DNA from: Ferrimicrobium sp.
Lineage (GTDB): Bacteria > Actinomycetota > Acidimicrobiia > Acidimicrobiales > Acidimicrobiaceae
Assembly (NCBI RefSeq): GCF_027319265.1
Contig: NZ_DAHVNP010000025.1
Coordinates: 1-41,049, forward strand
DNA: 41,049 bases
Reading direction: 5' to 3'
The translations under genes and the position numbers were made by a program. A model generated the notes under the pieces. That model was not told where the DNA came from. It did no database searches and saw only the letters and a list, made by a program, of their open reading frames with translations. Every line of letters starts with the position of its first letter. Within the stretch, counting starts at the first letter, position 1. Positions 9,467-17,794 of the stretch are shown here, one piece after another.

Positions 9467-9779
9467 AGTCGCTACCCTGGGCGAGACCTAAGGACAACAG
9501 AAGGGAGACAATCGCCCTGCTCAAATCCACAAGCACACCCAAAGTCTCCTCGGCAAGCAGTCTGATCGACTAACCTGACCACGGTGACCACCGGGTCGTA
9601 TAACCGAGTTGACCACCGGTATGCTCACGACCGATCCGGACGAGAGGACGTTGTCTTCCTCACTCACAAACCTCGGTTCCTTCGGTTCGCGCACTCGACC
9701 TGCTCGTCGCAGTTCACGAAAGACGTATGGTTAGCTGACACAAACCTGTTCGTGCGCGGTCAAGGGGCACCGCACGATT
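9467..9779. other. 313-bp interval between convergent genes, nothing recognised
   Basis: This lies between the ends of the EamA transporter and the PIN toxin gene. I see no gene and no stem-loop followed by a T-run that would serve as a clear terminator. Confidence 0.35.
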
Positions 9780-10169
9780 TCAGTAGGGCGCTAGGAGGTC
9801 GGGAAACATCGGAAAGTGTCTGACATTGCGCGTCCACAACTCCGAGCCTGTGCGGATGGCGGTAGCGGCGATGGCGAGGTCAGCACTGTCGACGGTGTGA
9901 TGACTAGGAAGCCAACGTCGGCCGAGGAAACCGGCCTCCTCCGCGATGTCAGCGTCGACAGCGTGCCAAATCAGAGTCGACAGGAGCGCACGCGTGTCTT
10001 CCTCTTCGGATGGACGTATGCCAGCGAGGATCTCTAGGCGGGTGATTTCGCTCGCGTGCAATACGCCCGCTAACCGCTCCCGTTCCCGTTCCCGTTCCAG
10101 GAGCACGCTGGCATCTGGGTGGCCGCGAAGATAGTCGATCAGAATCGGCGTGTCGATGAGTGTGCTCAC
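9780..10169 (-). CDS. PIN-domain ribonuclease toxin (VapC-like)
   Basis: This is a 129-residue PIN-domain protein. Strand 1 reads LIDTPILIDYLRG with acidic Asp6. The second acidic site is in HASEITRLEILAGIRP (Glu46). The third is in HTVDSADLAIAATA (Asp94 and Asp97), and it ends with a typical LWTRNVRHFPMFPDL. Such toxins cleave tRNA or other RNA with Mg2+ at these acids and are neutralised by the upstream antitoxin. The start is GTG at 10169, overlapping the antitoxin stop (GTGA). Unusually, residues 25-32 are four Glu-Arg pairs encoded by a hexanucleotide repeat (10075-10098) after the first helix. The active site looks complete, so it is probably functional. Confidence 0.9.
   Translation of the reverse strand: MSTLIDTPILIDYLRGHPDASVLLERERERERLAGVLHASEITRLEILAGIRPSEEEDTRALLSTLIWHAVDADIAEEAGFLGRRWLPSHHTVDSADLAIAATAIRTGSELWTRNVRHFPMFPDLLAPY
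10075..10098 (-). repeat. Hexanucleotide tandem repeat inside the PIN toxin gene
   Basis: Four tandem 6-mers on the plus strand (one CGCTCC, then three CGTTCC) encode ERERERER in the toxin. A change in copy number would keep the frame and only lengthen or shorten a charged helix. Confidence 0.85.
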
Positions 10170-10420
10170 AATCTATGTTGTCCCAGACGAGAGCCGGAAC
10201 GTCGTTGTTCCACCCATGCTGCACCATCGAGCTGATCGCGACTCCAGGCGCCGAATGCTCGGCGCATGGCCACAAGATCGTCCTCCGTAGAGCGCTCGGA
10301 GCCGTAGACCTGCTCGACCGCATCCCGAATCAAGGCGGAGAGCGATCGGCCAGTTCGCATTGCGACTTCGTCGAGCATACGTCGTTCCTGCTCGGTCAGG
10401 GAGATCTGTGTTGTCCGCAT
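10166..10420 (-). CDS. Ribbon-helix-helix antitoxin (VapB/CopG-like)
   Basis: This 84-residue protein begins MRTTQISLTEQERRMLDEVA, followed by TGRSLSALIRDAVEQVYG. This is a ribbon-helix-helix fold: a short DNA-contacting strand (TTQISL) and two helices ending in the usual S-x-x-L-I-R-x-A-V. The C-terminal half (STEDDLVAMRRAFGAWSRDQLDGAAWVEQRRSGSRL) is the likely toxin-wrapping segment. It should bind the PIN toxin and repress its own promoter as a dimer. No Shine-Dalgarno sequence precedes the ATG, so it may be leaderless. A near-perfect palindrome covers the start codon and would fit autoregulation. Its gene overlaps the toxin gene by 4 nt, the classic order of antitoxin first. Confidence 0.88.
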   Translation of the reverse strand: MRTTQISLTEQERRMLDEVAMRTGRSLSALIRDAVEQVYGSERSTEDDLVAMRRAFGAWSRDQLDGAAWVEQRRSGSRLGQHRL

Positions 10421-10438
10421 GATATAGGTCTACATCAT
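10419..10438. promoter_or_regulatory. Palindrome over the antitoxin start, candidate autoregulatory operator
   Basis: ATGATATAGGTCTACATCAT (plus strand) is a 20-bp inverted repeat with 9-bp arms around a 2-bp centre and one mismatched pair. Its left end shares bases with the antitoxin start codon (10418-10420, minus strand). Ribbon-helix-helix antitoxins commonly repress from such sites. Confidence 0.6.
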
Positions 10439-10725
10439 GTCGCGCATCTGCCTCGCTGATCACGCGCATAGTTCCCACGCGAGCCGACCGTCTTGGTCTC
10501 GATCATCCTTCATAACAAGACCCGCGCTCCGATAAATATCTGACTGGAGCCCACCGATTACCTCCTCGAGCCCGTCCCCGCAGACTCATGAGTTCATTCG
10601 GATCACCGATCCCCGTCAACCCTCTGATCATCGGAGTCGTCGGCACCACTCTCTCCCACCTTCCCGCTCCAATGTAGGGAATGAAGGCATGAGCACGCCC
10701 GATGGATCGCCCAGATGATCTCGCT
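10439..10725. other. Intergenic stretch with a possible decayed coding tail
   Basis: One minus-strand frame ending near 10459 reads GLEEVIGGLQSDIYRSAGLV and then MKDDRDQDGRLAWELCA. This looks protein-like but has an upstream stop and no start. It may be the remnant of a small gene; I cannot name it. Confidence 0.25.
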
Positions 10726-11403
10726 TTATCGCCCAAGAGGAGTACAGATACATGAGCGATTACCTTCGGCATCCTCCACCACCCAGTAGCTCGGTGCTCC
10801 GGCATCGCTCACCAGTCTTCCACCTGCCTGGATCACTTCACGAAGGCGATCCTCCGCGTCATCGCTAGGGACCCAAACATCCAAGTGCCAACGCTGTTCG
10901 AACGTCTGAGGTGGTAGTGCAAGCTCCTCATCAACCTCCCCGGTGTCCTGCCACCACAGTGTCGGGGTCTGATCGCTAGGGTCAGTAGGCTCGCCATTTC
11001 GAATCCCCGACCGCAACAGTGCCGCATACAACGGTGCGAGCTGTGCTCCTAACTGGGTGTCAAGGCCAATCTCCACGAGCGTAACTCCTCGGACATCCGA
11101 ATCAATCCCCAATTCGTCAGCCAAGCTCGAAATCTCTCGTGCGAGGCGGAGGTCGCGATTGGTAATACCGCCAACGTCGCGTGAGGACAAGGTAATAACT
11201 ACTTCAGAATAGGTCAACGCAATGTCAGGATGATGATCCATGACCTCAGCAGCCGCACCAACTTTATTGACAAACGCAAGACCAATTGCGAAGCTATTGG
11301 TGCGAAAACGCGCCCGCAGTTGTTTGTTCAACTGTCTCCAGTCCTTCAGCTCGCCATCTTGTACTTGGTCGGGGCTCAGTAGTTCGCGATCTACGGGCGA
11401 CAT
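10726..11403 (-). CDS. Pterin-4a-carbinolamine dehydratase/VOC-domain fusion protein
   Basis: This is an intact 225-residue two-domain protein. Residues ~8-100 are a DCoH/pterin-4a-carbinolamine dehydratase domain: ARFRTNSFAIGLAFVNKVG, then MDHHPDIALTYSEVVITL with the HHP active-site histidines (57-59), and RDVGGITNRDLRLAREI. Residues ~110-225 are a glyoxalase/VOC-like domain (LPPQTFEQRWHLDVWVPSDD, then AGGRLVSDAGAPSYWVVEDA and CICTPLG). This fusion is widespread in actinobacteria. The dehydratase reaction recycles 4a-hydroxy-tetrahydropterin, but no aromatic amino-acid hydroxylase is nearby, so the physiological substrate is unclear. The start at 11403 is supported by GGAGGGATCC just upstream. 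It is monocistronic. Confidence 0.88.
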   Translation of the reverse strand: MSPVDRELLSPDQVQDGELKDWRQLNKQLRARFRTNSFAIGLAFVNKVGAAAEVMDHHPDIALTYSEVVITLSSRDVGGITNRDLRLAREISSLADELGIDSDVRGVTLVEIGLDTQLGAQLAPLYAALLRSGIRNGEPTDPSDQTPTLWWQDTGEVDEELALPPQTFEQRWHLDVWVPSDDAEDRLREVIQAGGRLVSDAGAPSYWVVEDAEGNRSCICTPLGR

Positions 11404-11571
11404 GGATCCCTCCTTTTTGCGGACATGGGGTGGCCTATCACCGAATAAGATCCGCCGCTGCCCCCGAGTGTATCACTTCAGAAGCTTGCCCGTGACCTTC
11501 ATGTCCCTGAAGGTTACCGAGCCCGTTCTCCAAGTGGCACCTGAGTTTGATCCGCTCGCAAGGCTAGGCTG

Positions 11572-13113
11572 CTAGCTCATGTCCGCCCTCACCTCGACGG
11601 AGCGTCCCACGAAGTCTCGTGGCCGAATGGAGATCGTGGCGGCGCCAGCACCAACGATCGCCAGCAGGCCACTGACGATCAAGAGCTCATTCAACGCGCC
11701 GGTGTAGGCCGCGTGAATCGCCGTCACCAGTTCACCCCGCACGCGTGGCGCGCTCGCTAGGATCGCCCGTCCGATAGTGCCCTGATCGATGGCGCTAGCA
11801 ATGGCTGCCGAACGGTGAGCGAGACTTGGAGTGAGTGAGAGCACGTGATCGAGAGGGTGCAGCAGCGACGAGGTAAAGAGGGTCCCGTAGACGGCGACAC
11901 CCACCGCGATGCCGATCTGGCGTCCAGTACTATTGGCACCCGAGGCCATCCCGGATCTCGCGGGTTTGACCACCCCAACCGCCGTCGAGGCGAGTGGTGG
12001 GTTGACGAGTCCACTGCCGACTCCGGCGACGAGGAACCCTGGAATGAGATGGGTCCAAGTTGTCGTTGCACTAAGCCCTGCCATCAGCAGCAATCCCAGC
12101 CCAACGAGGGCGAGCCCGGGACCGATCAGCCAACGGACCGGAAGATGGCTACTCGCACGACCGGCTGCCGTGGCGACGATCAGCGTCGCCCCAGTGAGCA
12201 GGAGAAGACGCTCACCGGCACCAAGGGCTGAAAAACCAAGATCATCCTGGAGGTAGAGCACGAGATAGAGCAGCATGGCAAAGAGCGAGGCATTCATCGC
12301 AAAGGCTGCCACGAGGCCACCATCAAAGGTCGGCACCCGAAACAGCGTCAGATCCAGCATGGGATGGCTCACTCTGATCTCGATCAGGATGAAGGCGACG
12401 AACAGAAGAACCGCCAGGACGAGGGAGGCGATCACCGATCCGGTGCTCCAGGAGGTCTGGCCGGCTTCGGTGAGACCATAGACCAAGGACACCATGGCGA
12501 GGGTAAAGCTCAAGAATCCTGCCCAATCGGGACGGTGCGACTGATCACTCCGGTACTCATCGACCTTGACGAGCGTCACGATGATCGCGGCGGCGCCAAG
12601 GGGAACGTTGACCCAAAAGATTCCTCGCCAGCTGATGTCGGTGGTGATCAACCCTCCGAGGATGGGACCCACACCAGCGGCGAGTCCGGTGATGCCTCCC
12701 CAGATGCCAAACGCAACCCCCCGGTCCTTCCCGTGAAAGCTATTGGCAAGGAGTGAGAGCGACGTTGCAAAGAGAATGGCGCCACCGATGCCCTGCCCGG
12801 CGCGCGAGAGAATCAGCATCAATGGTGACTGAGCGAGACCACACAAAGCTGAACCCAGTGTAAAGATGACAAGCCCAATCACGAAGATGAGCCGTTGGCC
12901 ATATCGGTCGGCGAGGGCTCCCGCGGTGAGAAGTGCCGCCGCTAGCGTGAGCGCATAGGCGTCGATCACCCACTCCACATCGGCGAAGTTCGTATGCAGC
13001 GCCCGTTCAATCTGGGGGAGTGCCACGATCACGATAGTCAGGTCTAGCAAAAACATAAACGTGGCCACGCAGGCCACGATCAGTGTCCACCACTTTTTAT
13101 CCATACCAACCAA
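11572..13113 (-). CDS. DHA2-family (14-TM) MFS drug exporter
   Basis: This 513-residue multidrug exporter is of the EmrB/QacA type. It opens with WWTLIVACVATFMFLLDLTIVIVALPQI, where LD-x-T-I-V-x-V-A-L-P is family motif D1. It then has GALADRYGQRLIF (MFS motif A) and GLAAGVGPILGGLI (antiporter motif C), and about 14 hydrophobic segments in all. It should pump lipophilic or cationic compounds out in exchange for protons. The start may be 13113 or the ATG at 13104 (MDKKWW); I saw no strong Shine-Dalgarno for either. It is transcribed divergently from the Lrp-like regulator with 76 bp between them, the usual sign that the regulator controls it. No defect is visible. Confidence 0.92.
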   Translation of the reverse strand: MVGMDKKWWTLIVACVATFMFLLDLTIVIVALPQIERALHTNFADVEWVIDAYALTLAAALLTAGALADRYGQRLIFVIGLVIFTLGSALCGLAQSPLMLILSRAGQGIGGAILFATSLSLLANSFHGKDRGVAFGIWGGITGLAAGVGPILGGLITTDISWRGIFWVNVPLGAAAIIVTLVKVDEYRSDQSHRPDWAGFLSFTLAMVSLVYGLTEAGQTSWSTGSVIASLVLAVLLFVAFILIEIRVSHPMLDLTLFRVPTFDGGLVAAFAMNASLFAMLLYLVLYLQDDLGFSALGAGERLLLLTGATLIVATAAGRASSHLPVRWLIGPGLALVGLGLLLMAGLSATTTWTHLIPGFLVAGVGSGLVNPPLASTAVGVVKPARSGMASGANSTGRQIGIAVGVAVYGTLFTSSLLHPLDHVLSLTPSLAHRSAAIASAIDQGTIGRAILASAPRVRGELVTAIHAAYTGALNELLIVSGLLAIVGAGAATISIRPRDFVGRSVEVRADMS

Positions 13114-13189
13114 CGTACCCGCTAGCGGTAAGGTCCACTATGAGCCCGTACTATTCTGCTGTTAACTTCCAAGTGCTACGCTCTCGCTT
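13114..13189. promoter_or_regulatory. Shared divergent promoter region of exporter and Lrp-like regulator
   Basis: These 76 bp must hold both promoters. TACGCT at 13177-13182 lies about 8 nt before the regulator's GTG start, fitting a leaderless -10 box. I could not define the exporter's own promoter or a clear operator repeat. Confidence 0.4.
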
Positions 13190-14257
13190 GTGCAAACTGC
13201 CCATCTAGACCTCCTGGACCGTCGAATCATCCAGGCCCTGCACCTCGATCCGCGCGCCTCGTTTCGACGGTTTGCAGAGACCCTCGGTGTCTCCGAACAG
13301 ACCATCGCCCGTCGTTATCGGTCACTGGTCGAACATCAGGTCCTTCGCGTCGTCGCCGAACTCAACTCGCAGCGGATCTCCGAATCGGACTGGGCGATCC
13401 GTCTCCGTTGCCTTCCCGGCTCTGCGCCAACAGTTGCCACCAAGGTAGCGCGAGATCCAGATGCCTCCTGGGTCCAGGTCGTCTCCGGCGGAACCGAGGT
13501 CTTTGCCGCGATCCGCTCTCAACGACGGATCAAAGGAGCTCATCCGCTGCTCGACCAGTTCTCTGGCAGCAGCCAAATCGTGGACGCAAGGGCCTACTGC
13601 CTCTTGCACGAATACAGCAATGATGCATTCTCTCCGTTGGGAGCGGACTGGCTCACCCCCCAGGAGATCAATCGATTGACCCAAGACCCCGTGGCGTTCT
13701 CGGAGGTGGATCGAAGCCTCACCGTCCTGCACGAAGCCGACTGGCCGCTGATCCGAGCGCTAGGCGAAGATGGTCGAGCGACCTATCGTCAACTCGCTGA
13801 AGCCACCCACTGGCATGAGTCAACGGTACGACGGCGTGTTGAGGATCTTGTTCGAGCAGGGGTGCTCTCCTTCCACGTCGACCTTGAAAACGATGCGATT
13901 GGGATGGGCGCACCTGCGCTCCTGTGGATGTCGGTGTCCGTATCGAAGCTTGCTGAAGTCGGAGAGACACTCGCGAGCCATCAGGCAATCCCCTTTGTCG
14001 CAGCCACTACCGGTTCGACGAACCTGCTAGCAATGGTGCTTTGCCGCGACGAAGCAGTGTTGTATGGGTATCTCACAAAAGAGTTGGCGGATCTGGAAGG
14101 GGTCCTGCACTTGGAGGTCGCCCCCATCATGCACACGGTGAAGCACTACTCTATGATTACGCAGTTCAATGCGAATCCACAAGACGCCTCTTCGCACGCT
14201 GCTGGTCCCGATGAGAGACTCGCTATCTCCCCAAGCTTCGATAACAAAGAGACTTAA
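13190..14257 (+). CDS. Lrp/AsnC-type regulator with two HTH-sensor halves
   Basis: This 355-residue protein is a tandem duplication of the Lrp/AsnC plan. Half 1 (residues ~1-150) starts with HLDLLDRRIIQALHLDPRAS and the helix-turn-helix ETLGVSEQTIARRYRSLV. Half 2 (~175-330) has IRALGEDGRATYRQLAEATH and ESTVRRRVEDLVRAGVL. Each HTH is followed by a RAM-like alpha/beta domain (FVAATTGSTNLLAMVLCRDEAVLYGYLTKEL). Such double proteins occur in actinobacteria and probably act as dimers resembling a single-domain tetramer. Start is GTG at 13190. Its divergent neighbour, the DHA2 exporter, is its likely target; the ligand is unknown. Hydrophilic residues follow the second sensor domain. Confidence 0.85.
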   Translation: MQTAHLDLLDRRIIQALHLDPRASFRRFAETLGVSEQTIARRYRSLVEHQVLRVVAELNSQRISESDWAIRLRCLPGSAPTVATKVARDPDASWVQVVSGGTEVFAAIRSQRRIKGAHPLLDQFSGSSQIVDARAYCLLHEYSNDAFSPLGADWLTPQEINRLTQDPVAFSEVDRSLTVLHEADWPLIRALGEDGRATYRQLAEATHWHESTVRRRVEDLVRAGVLSFHVDLENDAIGMGAPALLWMSVSVSKLAEVGETLASHQAIPFVAATTGSTNLLAMVLCRDEAVLYGYLTKELADLEGVLHLEVAPIMHTVKHYSMITQFNANPQDASSHAAGPDERLAISPSFDNKET

Positions 14258-14627
14258 GGACTCGACAGAGACTGTGGAAAACCCAAGGATGTCAGGCCAG
14301 CCGACCCAGCGGCGCATGCGACTTCATCGCAGCTTTGCATGGTATCTCGCAACAATCGCCTTGAAGTGACTCGCCCGAAGGTCCGCCTAACCAGCCCTGT
14401 CGCGCGCTCTATCTAGATTCATCCCCTCAGATGATCCGCATCGAATACGAGATGAACGACTGGAGACAATTTCAGGAGGCACGCTTCAGAAGAACAGGTA
14501 CCCGGTTCAGAGTACGTCATCGCAGGTGATCAGATACACGGAGAATGATAAGACCGCCAGTGCGAGGGCCGAGAGTCCCGGAGTTACACAAACGACCAAG
14601 CGCGGCGAACGCCGGAGTACCCTAGCC
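14258..14627. other. 370-bp interval between convergent genes, nothing recognised
   Basis: This separates the convergent Lrp-like regulator and DUF4143 ATPase genes. No gene or clear terminator hairpin was seen. Confidence 0.35.
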
Positions 14628-14672
14628 AGCTACGGCCCAGTTAGCTACGGCCCAGTTAGCTACGGCCCCAGT
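14628..14672. repeat. 15-bp tandem repeat at the 3' end of the DUF4143 gene
   Basis: Three tandem copies of AGCTACGGCCCAGTT, the third slightly altered. The ATPase stop codon (TAG, 14660-14662, minus strand) lies inside the copy nearest the gene. Each further copy repeats that TAG in frame because the unit is 15 bp. Confidence 0.85.
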
Positions 14673-15910
14673 GCGGACATGGGAATGACCGCCACCCCGT
14701 CAGATCGCATATAGCTGTAACCCGCTGGTACAATCACCCCGAGCATGCTCGGTTCACCAGTCAAGGCGGTATCGATCTTCCTTGCAAGCCTGAGGAGCGA
14801 TACGGCTCCCTCATCAATTCGCCCAACACCAAGCTTTATTTCAAAGGCCGCCCAGCGCCCATCACGCAACTGCACGATCGCGTCCACTTCTTGGCCTCCC
14901 TTGTCTCGATAGTGAAATACCTCTCCGTCAAGGGACTGTGAGAGTACGCGCAGATCGCGAACGACTAACGACTCGAACAAGAGCCCTAGGGTTTCGAGTT
15001 CCTTGACTAGTCTCTCTGCAGTAGCTCCAAGCGCAGCCACGGCAAGCGAGGGGTCGACAAAGTGGCGTTTGGGTGAACGACGGAGCGTTGTACGCGAACG
15101 AAGGTGAGGCAACCAGGCCGGTTGGCTCTCAATCACCATGAGCCGTTCAAGCGCGTCAAGATAACCAACGACCGTATTATGAGCCAATGAACCAGACTCC
15201 CCTCCAGCATCGGAACCCAAAACTTCAATGGCGGCTTCGGTAGCGACATTGCGCGCCAACGAACGCAAGAGTCGCCAAAGACGTCCGGGGTCTCGATGTC
15301 CACCTGCCACCCGTTGGACATCCACATGACAGATATTGTCAAGATAGTCACGCACTGAACGAGCAGCGGCGCGCGACGTTAGCTCAAGATGCCGAGGCCA
15401 ACCGCCGCGCACCAGGAGATCAGCCAGCTTCGCAAGCGAGAGTTCGCGTTGGCCAGATTTTGGAGACTCTCCTTCCATGAGTTGCTCGAGAGAGACCAGA
15501 CCGGTACTATACCCCATCTCAAACAATGTCATGGGCCGCATTTTCAAGATAGAGAAACGACCAGCCCCGCTGCGTCGACTCGACTCATCATTTGGAACTG
15601 ATGATCCAGTAAGTATGAACTGACCGGATGTCTTGCGCTGATCAACCATACGGCGCACCTCATTCCAGATGCTTGGCGATTCCTGCCACTCGTCGATCAG
15701 TCTCGGGGTGGGACCATCAAGCACCAGCGACGGATCGACGCTTAGAGCTCGCTTTGCCTCCAGGTCGACATCAAGCATCACCGAACTCTTAGCTATTCTG
15801 AGAGCAGTCTCGGTCTTGCCACATGCCTTAGGCCCTTCGATCAGCACTGCACCGGACGCCTCCATGCGTTCTACCAGCTCGCGATCGACAACCCTATCTT
15901 TGTACATCAT
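14660..15910 (-). CDS. AAA+-like ATPase with DUF4143 domain
   Basis: This 416-residue protein begins MMYKDRVVDRELVERMEASG. The Walker A loop is GPKACGKT (residues 26-33), preceded by AVLIE. Walker B is around PRLIDEWQE, followed by a sensor-like QFILTGSS. The C-terminal half is DUF4143, with FHYRDKGGQEVDAIVQL and AAFEIKLG, resembling the D-x(n)-E-x-K core of PD-(D/E)xK nucleases. The family is common and mobile in bacteria and archaea; its biological role is not established, though links with toxin-antitoxin or defence functions have been proposed. No partner gene is adjacent. Short tandem repeats lie just past both its ends, which is unusual and may reflect earlier mobility. The gene looks intact. 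Confidence 0.85.
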   Translation of the reverse strand: MMYKDRVVDRELVERMEASGAVLIEGPKACGKTETALRIAKSSVMLDVDLEAKRALSVDPSLVLDGPTPRLIDEWQESPSIWNEVRRMVDQRKTSGQFILTGSSVPNDESSRRSGAGRFSILKMRPMTLFEMGYSTGLVSLEQLMEGESPKSGQRELSLAKLADLLVRGGWPRHLELTSRAAARSVRDYLDNICHVDVQRVAGGHRDPGRLWRLLRSLARNVATEAAIEVLGSDAGGESGSLAHNTVVGYLDALERLMVIESQPAWLPHLRSRTTLRRSPKRHFVDPSLAVAALGATAERLVKELETLGLLFESLVVRDLRVLSQSLDGEVFHYRDKGGQEVDAIVQLRDGRWAAFEIKLGVGRIDEGAVSLLRLARKIDTALTGEPSMLGVIVPAGYSYMRSDGVAVIPMSALGP

Positions 15911-15960
15911 CTCTGACTCCGCTTCAAAGGTCTGTGCGAAGTCTAGGAGACAAACTGATA

Positions 15961-16042
15961 GGTTCAGCCACTAGTTCCTGATTGGTTCAGCCACTAGTTC
16001 CTGATTGGTTTGGCCACTAGTTCCTGATTGGTTTAGCTATTG
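15961..16042. repeat. 23-bp tandem repeats upstream of the DUF4143 gene
   Basis: Three tandem 23-bp copies (15961-15983, 15984-16006, 16007-16029) share GCCACTAGTTCCTGATTGGT, and a decayed 13-bp fourth copy follows. Copies 1 and 2 are identical; copy 3 differs at two positions. They begin about 50 bp upstream of the gene's start codon. Such iterated units resemble the multiple terminal repeats of IS21-family elements or a regulator's operator array. Confidence 0.85.
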
Positions 16043-16820
16043 GATATTGATAGATTTGTCCGTCATGTAATGGTCATTTTGGCCGCAAAGAAAGTCAGCC
16101 ACGGTACCGCTTGACAATAGCGCGATTGGCCCAAAATGCCCTGGGATATGATGGGGGAACATCCGGAGATCCATACCGCAGACTCGCTCGGGCACCCGCG
16201 AAGCTAGCTGTTATTGTGATCACCTACGATTTCTTCTGGGATCATCATCTCCCCATTGGTAAACCAGACCGGGAATCTGCACCCCACCAGGTCACTGACC
16301 TGAAAATCTTCCTCCACGCTTATCAGTAAGCTGGAGTGGCGAAAGTGTGACGCTACGACTGGAGACGGCTTAGGTAACAAGTGACCGTTAACAGATGGCG
16401 CTCCTCGTCTATGAGGTGCACCATACAGGGATACCTGGCACAGCAATAATGCAGTTCCGAGGAAGCTGCGCTGGATCGAAGCTGCCGAGTGCCTCTTAAT
16501 CGAACCATTAGGAAACGAGCAGCTCCCGAAGGTTGGTTTAGCCAGCCTTCTCTACCGGCAAGTTGGTCTGTACAGCTTGGGGCGTCTTTGAACGCTCCCT
16601 CACAAAATCGGGTGCCACAAGGGCTCCATGTGCTTAGCTTGAACGAGGGATCCACCAAAGCTATGGCTGGTGGCTCCAAGTTTATGGCTAACCATGATGA
16701 CCAGATATCAACAGACCAGCGAACACCTCATCCTTGAACGGCCCCTCGAAGGACCTCATCTGGCGGCGAGCACATCAAGTCATTTAGCCCCTTAAAATTG
16801 TTTGACCCCAAGCAATGAAA
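16043..16820. other. 780-bp gene-free interval
   Basis: Both strands carry only short frames without start signals or recognisable motifs. Next to the 23-bp repeats, this could be the remains of a lost mobile element, but I see no transposase fragment to support that. Confidence 0.35.
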
Positions 16821-16834
16821 GGAGCATGTCGCAC

Positions 16835-17383
16835 ATGCCGCTCCACACCCCCATGATTCAAACTGCACGTCTGCACCTTCGTCCCTTTGTCGACACCGAT
16901 GCCGACGACCTCTTTGCCCTACATACCAATACCAAAGTGCTGCGCTACTGGGATGCACCTCCGTGGAACGACCGAGAGCGTGCCACGAAGTTCATCATGG
17001 CTTCACAACAGAAAGCTGAGGAGGGCACCGGAGCGCGGTTAGCCGTCGACCTCGCCTCTAATGGCGGCTTCATTGGTTGGTGCAGCCTGCACCAATGGAA
17101 CCCGGACCTTCGGAGCGCATCTCTGGGCTACTGCTACGGGGACGCTGCGTGGGGTCACGGTTACGCCACGGAGACTGCACGCGGACTGTTGGGTTGGGCC
17201 TTCGACACTCTGGACCTCAACCGCGTACAGGCTGAGGTCGACACGCGTAACGTTGCATCTGCCCGCGTACTGGAGAAACTCGGGTTTCTACGCGAGGGAA
17301 CATTGCGAGAAGACTGTATCGTGAACGGCGAAGTCTCAGATTCTTGGGTTTACGGCCTGATCAGACGAGAGTGGCGGGTGTGA
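16835..17383 (+). CDS. RimJ/RimL-type GNAT acetyltransferase
   Basis: This 182-residue protein follows the RimJ/RimL plan: LHTPMIQTARLHLRPFVDTDADDLFAL at the N-terminus, GGFIGWCSLHQW in the middle strand, and ASLGYCYGDAAWGHGYATETA as the acetyl-CoA loop. These are followed by LDLNRVQAEVDTRNVASARV and LEKLGFLREGTLRE. Family members acetylate N-terminal amines of ribosomal proteins, or antibiotics and other small amines; the target here is open. I start it at the ATG at 16835 because GGAG (16821-16824) is 10 nt upstream; ATGs at 16826 and 16802 are in frame but poorly spaced. The gene is complete and stands alone. Confidence 0.88.
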   Translation: MPLHTPMIQTARLHLRPFVDTDADDLFALHTNTKVLRYWDAPPWNDRERATKFIMASQQKAEEGTGARLAVDLASNGGFIGWCSLHQWNPDLRSASLGYCYGDAAWGHGYATETARGLLGWAFDTLDLNRVQAEVDTRNVASARVLEKLGFLREGTLREDCIVNGEVSDSWVYGLIRREWRV

Positions 17384-17794
17384 TCGAGTCGACCTCCTTC
17401 AACTGCTGAGTTCACTCGCGTTGCATGTCTCAACGTCCTGGTGCCTCACCGATCAGGCCATAAGGGCGTGCAAGGTACGGTACGGGCGGAAACCGAGTAA
17501 CTCACCACGCTACTACTCCATCGGGATCTCCGGGGTCTTCCGTAAGAAACTGCAGTGTGATCTGGGCCGACAGCTTCACGACCGATGCGCGAAGGACCTT
17601 CCACAACAAGTGAGCTATGCTCTCCACCTCATCGCCGCTCTAGCCCAGCAGACTCCATATAGCCATTCAAAGCCTACGGGGGCCATAGCCGGCGATCGCA
17701 TGGATCCTCAACGCTCTGGGTGAATCGATTCTGACTTCGTATCGAGACCGTACCCGAACACTTCCCTAAGTTGAACGCTCCTCCACTGATATCT
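17384..17794. other. 410-bp interval between convergent genes, nothing recognised
   Basis: A 100-codon plus-strand frame crosses it, but lacks a ribosome-binding site, a family motif and normal composition. No terminator hairpin with a T-run was evident. Confidence 0.3.

Noticed and set aside
15961-16042. CRISPR array
   Set aside because: The 23-bp units are directly adjacent with no spacers, and no cas genes are present.
17421-17723. 100-codon plus-strand frame after the RimJ-like gene
   Set aside because: No ribosome-binding site, no motif, and composition unlike its neighbours.
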